40,593 bases of DNA from an uncultured Lachnospiraceae bacterium (GTDB taxonomy: Bacteria > Bacillota > Clostridia > Lachnospirales > Lachnospiraceae). The stretch's first letter is position 1. The number at the start of each line of letters is the position of its first letter. Shown piece by piece: positions 34,060 through 40,593 of the stretch. A model generated the notes under the pieces. It ran no database searches. It was not told where the DNA came from and saw only the letters and a list, made by a program, of their open reading frames with translations. The stretch spans positions 1-40,593 of the forward strand of contig CADAKW010000023.1 of NCBI GenBank assembly GCA_902788645.1. The letters are read 5' to 3'. The translations under genes were made by a program, and so were the position numbers.

Positions 34060-34096
34060 AATAAAAAGTGCTCCGGATATGATCATCTGAAGCACT
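34060..34096 (-). terminator. Terminator of the TPP riboswitch expression platform
   Basis: AGTGCT and AGCACT arms (34067-34072, 34091-34096) close an imperfect hairpin followed on the minus strand by a T run. It lies between the aptamer and thiC and should form when TPP is bound. A perfect small stem CGCTGT/ACAGCG (34115-34129) between aptamer and terminator may be part of the switch. Confidence 0.75.
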
Positions 34097-34138
34097 GTAT
34101 ATGCAGAACCCATCCGCTGTACCACAGCGAATGCAATC

Positions 34139-34219
34139 TATCTTCCTGCGACGGCATTACCCGGATCAGGTTCATGGGTCGGATCTTAATCCCTCTCAGC
34201 CGGCTGTCAGCTCCCCAGA
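34139..34219 (-). ncRNA. TPP riboswitch
   Basis: On the minus strand the conserved aptamer parts appear in order: GGGGAGC, GGCTGAGAGGG, GACCC then GAACCTGATC, CGGGTAATGCCGTCGC and AGGAAG. It precedes thiC by 165 bases with a terminator between, so TPP should turn thiC-thiD off. A possible -10 TATACT lies at 34235-34240 inside the end of the ABC gene. Confidence 0.97.
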
Positions 34220-34223
34220 CAAA

Positions 34224-35069
34224 TCATCTCCTACAGTATAAAGGGGAACTGTCCCGCACCGGCAGGCATCCCTCCGGCAGCTCATCCCCCACGATTCGCA
34301 CGCGAAGTCCTTCCCGCCTCTGATAAACATTACCGGTGCAGTACCTCTCCTGCAGCTTTTCCAGACTATCCAGATCACATGGCAGTTCCCCTACCTTCCC
34401 CTGTATGCTCTCGATCAGCTCCACCGGCGTGCCCTTCTGACAGATTCTTCCATCCCGTATCAGGATCACATCCTTTGCAATGCACTCGATATCGCTGACC
34501 ACATGCGTCGCAAAAAGCACGATCATTTTTTGTGCCACAGCGGCAATATAATTTCGTATATTGATCCGCTCACTGGGATCCAGCCCCGCCGTTGGCTCAT
34601 CCAGGATCAGCAGACGTGGATTCCCCAGAAGTGCCTGTGCCAGCAGAACACGCTGCTTCATTCCTCCGGAAAAGCCTCCCACCTTTTTGCGCCGCACTTC
34701 CCACAGATTGACCACCTGCAGAAGCTCCGCAATCTGCTTTCCGGCTGTTGCCGGGGCAATCCCCTTGACCGCCGCCATATATTTCAAGAACTCTTCTGCC
34801 GTATAATTTTCATAAAGTCTCTGCTGCTGTGGCATGTATCCTAACAGCTCCCTGTATTTTGCCCCCAGCTTAGTAATCTCATGGTCATTGCACAGCACCT
34901 CCCCCTGATCCCGCACAATGCTGTCCGTCAAAATATTGATCAGCGTACTTTTGCCTGCCCCATTTGGTCCAAGCAGAGCATGTACACCGGAATCCAGCAC
35001 CAGACTCACGTCATCCAGTGCTGTTTTATCCCCAAACCGTTTCGTCAGATGAGAGATTGTAATCTCCAT
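34224..35069 (-). CDS. ABC transporter ATP-binding protein
   Basis: 281 residues. Walker A GPNGAGKST (34-42), Q-loop YMPQQQRLY, signature FSGGMKQRV, Walker B LLILDEPTAGLDP and the H-loop ATHVVSD are complete. It is the CcmA-like type that pairs with large ABC-2 permeases. The C-terminal end (PVRDSSPLYCRR) is not like the usual end of this family, which often continues with a LEDVYL-type stretch; the gene stops five bases before the TPP aptamer, so it may be trimmed by recombination. It follows the permease by 66 bases. Confidence 0.92.
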   Translation of the reverse strand: MEITISHLTKRFGDKTALDDVSLVLDSGVHALLGPNGAGKSTLINILTDSIVRDQGEVLCNDHEITKLGAKYRELLGYMPQQQRLYENYTAEEFLKYMAAVKGIAPATAGKQIAELLQVVNLWEVRRKKVGGFSGGMKQRVLLAQALLGNPRLLILDEPTAGLDPSERINIRNYIAAVAQKMIVLFATHVVSDIECIAKDVILIRDGRICQKGTPVELIESIQGKVGELPCDLDSLEKLQERYCTGNVYQRREGLRVRIVGDELPEGCLPVRDSSPLYCRR

Positions 35070-35135
35070 ACGCTTTAAACTCCTTTCCCATTTATTCCAT
35101 CCTTAAAATGGAAAAATACTCAGCCTCCGGTAGCA

Positions 35136-37256
35136 TCAAAATATATTTCCCAAAAGCAGCGGATCAAGCAGTACATATTTGAAAACCTTCACTCCACTTA
35201 GATACAAAACTAAGGGCAGCGCAAATATAGAAATACTGTATACCACTGTCATAATAAAGCTTTTCGCACGGCTGGAGATCAGGTAAACCGCAGCCATTAC
35301 CAGGAAAAATCCCAGATAACGCATGACAGAGATCAACGCCAGATAGTCCACCACCGCCAGTCCCGACAGATACATCGGAATGTGGGCCATGCTTGCCACG
35401 GAGCAGTTCCAGCCCTTTGTTCCAAAAGCACTTAAGATACGATAAAATTCACTTCCATAGATAATTCCATAGATCACCGTAACAATTCCTACGCCGATCC
35501 ACAGCTTGGCACTTCGCAGTTCCTGCCTTCCCCGGGACGTTGTCCGCAGCAGCCGCATCATTCCAGTCTCATACTCTCGGGAATAAATCCCCGCCACCGT
35601 AAGGATCACCATAAGAACGCCCTCCAATGCCAGCACCGCATCCCGTTTCCATGCCATCTCATACCCCGTCAGCTGCTCGTATCCTCTCTCGTAAAAGAGT
35701 CCTCCATTCGAAATCCCGGAAATATAGCTGATGTGATTCATCAACACCTGAAAACCCTCTGTTCTTTTGCGTTCCCTGGCATATCCCGATTCCACAATTG
35801 ATTTCAGTTCATCCGTAGCCGCCTTCCGCTTCTCCTGATGGATCTGCTTTTCCAGAGCAAGCCTCTCCTCCCGCCACTGTTTTATTTTTTTGGCAGAAAC
35901 CTTCGTATACGGTCCGGACACCTGATCCACATATTCCTTATAGTAGACATCCGATTCATCATCATACAGAGAATGTACCGCTGTATAGTTCCACCAGATC
36001 ACTCCTGCAAATATGCATATCATCAAAAGCACTCTCTGATAATACAGTATCTTTTTTGTTTCCCCGTAAAACAAACGATATCCCCGTATTTTTCTCTGAC
36101 GCTTCCCCTGTGACAGAATATGGCGTTTAGCACGGGATACAATTTTCTGTTCGCAGAAGAAAAATACAGTTCCCGAAAAAAGCAAAATACCCACTACGAT
36201 AAAAAACACGATACCCACTGTAATATAACTGACCGGAAAACCGTACAGTCCAATATTCCGATATACTGCCATCATTTCGCCCGTATGCAGAAAGCCTATG
36301 AGATTCACATACTTCAAAACAGACACCCAGCTATTCGCTGATATTCCCCAATATGCCAGACTGCTTCCCCCTAAGATCACCGCCAGACAGATATACAATT
36401 TCTGCGATGTACCACAGACCGTCATCAGGAATAATATTAACAGCATACTCACAAAATACGCCAGCAGTTTCAGTCCCAAAAACAGGACAATACTTTGTTT
36501 TAAATCTGCCGCCACGCCGGTCCCGATAAAACCATCCACCGACTGCAGACAGGCATTCAGATCTCCCAGACCATACATCTTCCATGCCACCAGTATATTT
36601 TCCAGATAAAGAAGTAGAAGCACCTCCATGGTAAACAGCAAAAGTGCCGATACTTTATAAATAATAAACGATCCCCGCCCCCTTTTCATGGTACGGATAA
36701 AGAAATATTCTCCCCGTTCCTTCTCCTGCATAAAGGAAACGGCTGCAGCGGCAAGCAGGATCACCAGACCGGCGATATCCGTCTGAAAAAACAGAAGGAT
36801 CATTGCCCAGCCTCTGGAAGGAACGATCTGCACTGTACTTCCTTGAAACTGCCGCAGCATTTTCATAACCTTTGCAGCATCCTTCCGATCGTATTTACTG
36901 CTTTTTCGAAAACCTTCAAACACCTTACTTTTAGAATAATCCTTCTCCCTCTCCTCCAGATACTCATCATAACTGCCGGCACGGGATATTTCGTCAAGCA
37001 TCGTCTCATAACCAATTCTTCGTTCATACGCTATATTCTGATTGTTTGACTTTTTCTTCAGATAGCTTTTTGCCTTTGCCGGCTCCATCCCTTTGATCTC
37101 ATGGTATATGCTGCGATAACAGGATACTGTCGGCTCCATCCATGACTGACGGCTGTACTCACTCCGCAGCAGCAAAAACAGATTCAGTAGAAGTCCTGCC
37201 ACTACAAACACTGCTACCGCCCGTTGCTTCCACAATTTTTTATGCTCTCTCCACAT
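35136..37256 (-). CDS. Large ABC-2-like permease
   Basis: 706 residues with about twelve membrane segments in two halves, each with an extracytoplasmic loop of 110-140 residues after its first helix (about 35-150 and 425-535). Each half looks like an ABC-2 permease unit, so the protein may be a fused dimer that pairs with the ATPase downstream. Its substrate is unknown. The start at 37256 has GGTAG-type weak ribosome site. It follows the anchored binding-like protein by 43 bases. Confidence 0.78.
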   Translation of the reverse strand: MWREHKKLWKQRAVAVFVVAGLLLNLFLLLRSEYSRQSWMEPTVSCYRSIYHEIKGMEPAKAKSYLKKKSNNQNIAYERRIGYETMLDEISRAGSYDEYLEEREKDYSKSKVFEGFRKSSKYDRKDAAKVMKMLRQFQGSTVQIVPSRGWAMILLFFQTDIAGLVILLAAAAVSFMQEKERGEYFFIRTMKRGRGSFIIYKVSALLLFTMEVLLLLYLENILVAWKMYGLGDLNACLQSVDGFIGTGVAADLKQSIVLFLGLKLLAYFVSMLLILFLMTVCGTSQKLYICLAVILGGSSLAYWGISANSWVSVLKYVNLIGFLHTGEMMAVYRNIGLYGFPVSYITVGIVFFIVVGILLFSGTVFFFCEQKIVSRAKRHILSQGKRQRKIRGYRLFYGETKKILYYQRVLLMICIFAGVIWWNYTAVHSLYDDESDVYYKEYVDQVSGPYTKVSAKKIKQWREERLALEKQIHQEKRKAATDELKSIVESGYARERKRTEGFQVLMNHISYISGISNGGLFYERGYEQLTGYEMAWKRDAVLALEGVLMVILTVAGIYSREYETGMMRLLRTTSRGRQELRSAKLWIGVGIVTVIYGIIYGSEFYRILSAFGTKGWNCSVASMAHIPMYLSGLAVVDYLALISVMRYLGFFLVMAAVYLISSRAKSFIMTVVYSISIFALPLVLYLSGVKVFKYVLLDPLLLGNIF

Positions 37257-37299
37257 ACCTACTCCACCTTGCTTTTCAAATGCTGTAATTATTCATCTT

Positions 37300-39999
37300 C
37301 TACCCTTCCCACGCCTTGATCTGCTTTTCCACATCATCCCGGTACTGTTTCATCCTCTTAGTGGCAAGCTTCTTCACCATACTGTCATACTCCCGGTCAA
37401 AGTTCTCTGCCTGCCAGATATCCTCTTCCTCTCGCATTGCATTAATATAGTTCTCCAGATCCTTCTCGTAATCACCGGCATCCGGCTGGAAGCCGATCAA
37501 CGGTGACTCGGTTACATTATATGACTGAAAATATTTCCTGCGATTTTCCGATTTGCCGGATTCCCCATCTGTATCCAGCGGCGTTGCTGCAATCTGATTT
37601 CCAAAATTCATTCTCAGAAAAGAAAATGTTGTCTGCAGCTCCTGCGAATAATTGCTGACCACGCCATCCTTCACCTGATAATTTCCCTTCTGCACACCAT
37701 ACAGCATCAGATCAGCAATCTTCTGATCCGTATATGCCAGCTCCAAAAACTTTTCTGCCTGTTCCTTACAGTTTGATGCCGATGCCACACCGGTAGACAT
37801 ATTTACCTTTGAAAATACGGTCTGCTTTGGACGGACAATCTTGCAGGACATTTTCTGAACATCCTCGCTGCAAGCTCCATAACCGATCGCCACCAGCCAG
37901 TCTCCACTCTGCAGAGTCCCCTGCTCCCATGCCACAGTATCCTCTCCTGCCATACTCATACTGCTTATATGATTCTCCTCTGACAGCCATCCTCTCCGAT
38001 ACCAGGTATGAAATCTCTCGTATACGTCACGAACCTTTTTGTTCTCATACCACAGCTCTGGCTTCTTCGTCCGATGATCCAGTGCCAGTCCCAGGCAGTA
38101 ATCACTGTCAGCAAAACCGGACAGATTACCATCCTCCAGACTATTTAATAAGACGATCGGATACTTTGCCTTCACTTCTGTTCCACTCACTATCTTTTCT
38201 ACCTTTTCCAGCGTATCTGCCTCTTTGAAACCGCCCTTCCCCTTCAGCTTTTTATTATACGCAACATAAAGTCCCTCATAATCCAGCATAGAACTCGGCA
38301 CAGAATAGATTTCCCGATTGACCTCCACCTGTTTCCATTCTGTCTCGCTGAACCGTTTCTTCAGCTTTTTGCCATCATTGTCCAAAAAACCGGACAGAGG
38401 TTCATAATATCCTAATTTCAGGGCATCGGCAGAACGGTTATTATAGACCATAGATGACGGTACCTGCAGAATATCTATCTGCGGATACTTTTGAGCAAGC
38501 TTATCCGGATCATTCTCCAAAACACTGGTAAACTCCACCTTAAAATCATACCCTTTCTTTTTCAGATAACGGTTGATCTGAGAAACAACATTTGCCGATG
38601 GAAGCTGCTCACTCCGGACACCCCAGACTACGGTATCTTCCGGATCATTATTCTTTTTGTCCTGCTTTTCCTGAGTTTTCTTTTTCTCTGACTTTTCCGG
38701 GAACTGATATCTTCCCTTCTCCAGTTCTTCCAGCGGAATCGCATAGGGTTCATAATCATCATCCGACCAGTATATCATCACATAAACATACTGGTTCGTA
38801 GCATATTGCGGAACCACGGAAGCCCCCGGTTTTGCCAGACATTCCGTCTGTCCCGTTTTCCGGTCATACCGATACCAGTCAAGAACATCCCTCTTTTTGT
38901 CATAAATCGTATATACCACACTGCGTTCTGTCACCGCTGCGCCTTTGTATCCACTATCGTATTCCTTTTCTCCGTTTTCCGGCGATTGGTAAACCACGAT
39001 GATGTTTCCTTCCCCACCCCGAAATTTCTTTGCCGTGAAATTTCCATAGTAATCCTGTATCATACACCAGTTTCCCGCAAAAACAAAATCGTGATTTCCG
39101 TCAACGGTCGGCGCACTTTCCGTTTCTCCATCCGAAAGAGAAACATCCACCTGCATAAAATGTAAATGTTTATCCCTGTAATTTATCTGCTTTTTTTCCG
39201 GCAGTTTATTTATTTTCTTTTCATCAAAATTCTCATCATAATATAAGCAATAGAGCGATACATCTTCACTTCCAAGACTTATTTGTGATATATAAGGTCT
39301 GGCATCTTTTCCAAATGCATTATCCTTCTCATCCCGTGTTAGATAGACCCGCTGAAAGCTCCAGTCATTCATATTGATAATATAAATTCCCGCTTTTGTG
39401 CGGCAACTGTCATACTCTATGTACTTTCCTTTTTGATCATAATATCCTGCCTCCTCAAAGGAAAACACCATATGCAGACCATCGCACTGTATGTTGAAGA
39501 TAGTTATAGAGGTGTTCTCTTTCTCAGCAATTTCCACTATCTTCTTCTGACCGCCACCGGTCAGATCCTGCTCCCAGATCTCCCAGGGTGCATTTTCCCC
39601 CAATGGATCTGCAGGAATATAATACAACTTATTTCCATGAGGTATATATGCACTGATATGACTAAAATCCGCCTCACATTCCGTCTGCTCCAAAGAGCTC
39701 TCCGACTTTCCTGCCTCATGTTCACAATTTGTTTTTGTGCATACAATGGATTTTTCCCCAGTTGCCGCATCCAGATAATATAGAAAATCATTCTCTGACT
39801 TATAATACTCTCCGCAGCTTCCATAGGCAGCTCCCGTTGCATATGACGATATTCCCTCAAAAGCAGTCTCCTTTTTTACTTTTGACTTCTGACCGAATCC
39901 CTCCGGCAGATTCTGAACCACGATACTCCCCACCAGAAATGCCAAACACAGAATCCCTGCAAGCAATACAAAAATCTTTACCCTTGCCCTCTGTTTCAT
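37300..39999 (-). CDS. Membrane-anchored protein: propeller-like domain plus solute-binding-like domain
   Basis: 899 residues. A single N-terminal membrane helix (about 9-28) with no lipobox cysteine anchors it outside. Residues 45-440 consist of repeated beta segments with YYLDAATGEKSIV, YYIPADP and WYRYDRKTGQTECL, typical of DUF5050-like propellers. A Lys/Glu linker (445-470) leads to a type 1 extracellular solute-binding fold (about 480-899: VVSQINRYLKKKGYDFKVEF, DILQVPSS). The ATG at 39999 with GGAGGG is preferred to one 9 codons upstream. It lies before the permease and ATPase and may present a ligand to them. Confidence 0.75.
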   Translation of the reverse strand: MKQRARVKIFVLLAGILCLAFLVGSIVVQNLPEGFGQKSKVKKETAFEGISSYATGAAYGSCGEYYKSENDFLYYLDAATGEKSIVCTKTNCEHEAGKSESSLEQTECEADFSHISAYIPHGNKLYYIPADPLGENAPWEIWEQDLTGGGQKKIVEIAEKENTSITIFNIQCDGLHMVFSFEEAGYYDQKGKYIEYDSCRTKAGIYIINMNDWSFQRVYLTRDEKDNAFGKDARPYISQISLGSEDVSLYCLYYDENFDEKKINKLPEKKQINYRDKHLHFMQVDVSLSDGETESAPTVDGNHDFVFAGNWCMIQDYYGNFTAKKFRGGEGNIIVVYQSPENGEKEYDSGYKGAAVTERSVVYTIYDKKRDVLDWYRYDRKTGQTECLAKPGASVVPQYATNQYVYVMIYWSDDDYEPYAIPLEELEKGRYQFPEKSEKKKTQEKQDKKNNDPEDTVVWGVRSEQLPSANVVSQINRYLKKKGYDFKVEFTSVLENDPDKLAQKYPQIDILQVPSSMVYNNRSADALKLGYYEPLSGFLDNDGKKLKKRFSETEWKQVEVNREIYSVPSSMLDYEGLYVAYNKKLKGKGGFKEADTLEKVEKIVSGTEVKAKYPIVLLNSLEDGNLSGFADSDYCLGLALDHRTKKPELWYENKKVRDVYERFHTWYRRGWLSEENHISSMSMAGEDTVAWEQGTLQSGDWLVAIGYGACSEDVQKMSCKIVRPKQTVFSKVNMSTGVASASNCKEQAEKFLELAYTDQKIADLMLYGVQKGNYQVKDGVVSNYSQELQTTFSFLRMNFGNQIAATPLDTDGESGKSENRRKYFQSYNVTESPLIGFQPDAGDYEKDLENYINAMREEEDIWQAENFDREYDSMVKKLATKRMKQYRDDVEKQIKAWEG

Positions 40000-40084
40000 C
40001 AAATCCCTCCAACTTAAAAATGCCATTTACAATAATAGAGAGAAGGAGAATCCCCCCTTCCCCCCATTACTATAAAAATATGCT

Positions 40085-40477
40085 CTATCTTATCGTACCA
40101 ACCCTTAAATCTTTTGATTTTGAATTTCCATAATGCACACTATATGCATAATTGCAGCTTTTCCCTGACGGATAATTTTTCGTAACGTTAGCCTGTGCAT
40201 TCCCTGTCTTTTTCGGCATATTTACAACGGCATCGAAACTTCCTGAACTTGTACTGTAAAACTGATAGGACAACTGGACACCACAACTAACTGATGATGC
40301 GGACTGTGTAGTAGCTTGTACATTTGTGCTATTAATGGATAGATGACAATTAACTGTATTTCCTCCCGCTGGAAATGATGTACTGGCCGCATTAACCGTT
40401 GCAGCCCCAAAGGTTCCACATGTGATCAACCCACCTAACAATAAACTTGCACTAACTTTTTTAAGATTTTTCTTCAT
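40085..40477 (-). CDS. Small secreted protein, function unknown
   Basis: 130 residues. A clear signal peptide (KKVSASLLLGGLITCGTFG, cut after VNA near residue 30) leaves a Ser/Thr/Asn-rich mature protein of about 100 residues with three cysteines (44, 65, 108), so one disulfide is possible. It looks beta-rich. AAGGAATG precedes the ATG. It is first in a row with the binding-like protein, permease and ATPase. A bacteriocin-type or sensing role can be imagined from this context, but I do not recognise the family. Confidence 0.7.
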   Translation of the reverse strand: MKKNLKKVSASLLLGGLITCGTFGAATVNAASTSFPAGGNTVNCHLSINSTNVQATTQSASSVSCGVQLSYQFYSTSSGSFDAVVNMPKKTGNAQANVTKNYPSGKSCNYAYSVHYGNSKSKDLRVGTIR

Positions 40478-40593
40478 AATACATTCCTTCTTTCCATTTC
40501 TGGTAGTGTCAAAAAACTACCTCTTTTTTTACTCTAAAACCTTTATTTTCGGAGGTTTGCAATTAAAAAGAGCATTGACCTCCTTTTTTTGAT
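40478..40593 (-). promoter_or_regulatory. Upstream region of the secreted-protein gene
   Basis: Two inverted repeats are seen: GGTAGT/ACTACC (about 40502-40521) and GGAGGT/ACCTCC (40552-40583). On the minus strand TTGACA lies in the first, but no matching -10 was found. The window ends here. Confidence 0.3.

Noticed and set aside
40085..40477. Lactococcin 972-type bacteriocin
   Set aside because: Size, signal peptide and the nearby membrane and ABC genes are suggestive, but I cannot see that family's conserved pattern and the cysteines do not fit.

Overview
The window reads as a chromosomal segment of a Gram-positive anaerobe of the Clostridia, most likely a Lachnospiraceae member. This is inferred from strong AGGAGG-type ribosome sites, sigma-A promoters, a Firmicutes-type LexA box at recA, a TPP riboswitch before thiC, and protein sequences that read like that family. 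Most host genes lie on the minus strand. No rRNA, tRNA, CRISPR array or insertion sequence was seen.

Layout. 219-3675: aroE (+), then a CDP-glycerol glycerophosphotransferase and a flavodoxin (both -). 3858-10006: a degenerate integrated element of about 6.1 kb, bounded by a 42-bp direct repeat (40/42 identical) whose right copy is the 3' end of efp. It carries HicAB, two intact tail genes plus a truncated one, a CI/LexA-like repressor, three tandem holin-like type I toxin-antitoxin cassettes and a tyrosine recombinase. 9990-12200: efp (frameshifted here), aroK, aroD and a 37-residue membrane peptide. 12474-14980: ilvC, a FadR-type regulator and ilvN, with a double FadR-like operator at the ilvC promoter. 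15021-22090: an apparent operon argS - ATPase - DUF815 ATPase - secreted transglutaminase - glycosyltransferase, running on into ilvN. 22216-25701: aroA and a D-Ala-D-Ala carboxypeptidase (-), divergent from a PAS-CPBP fusion (+). 25762-29267: recX, recA with a LexA box, and two poorly known genes, one DUF1653. 29397-34219: thiamin genes in two converging units. thiM-thiE-HAD (+) follows a very short leader that looks like an HMP-PP (thiS-motif) riboswitch, and thiC-thiD (-) follows a clear TPP riboswitch. 34224-40477: an ABC ATPase, a large permease, an anchored propeller/solute-binding-like protein and a small secreted cysteine-containing protein.

How the genes work together. Four shikimate genes (aroE, aroK, aroD, aroA) and two branched-chain amino-acid genes (ilvC, ilvN) give an amino-acid biosynthesis character. 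ThiC and ThiD make HMP-PP and ThiM makes HET-P from salvaged thiazole alcohol. ThiE joins the two, and the adjacent HAD enzyme may act on thiamin phosphates. No thiazole-synthesis genes (thiG, thiH, thiS, thiF) are in the window.

The most unusual features are the toxin array, whose terminator stems differ between copies yet stay perfectly paired and whose sense and antisense leaders match within each unit; the integrase arm sites at 11-bp period; the candidate HMP-PP riboswitch; the FadR-like operator pair at ilvC; and the internal deletion in efp.
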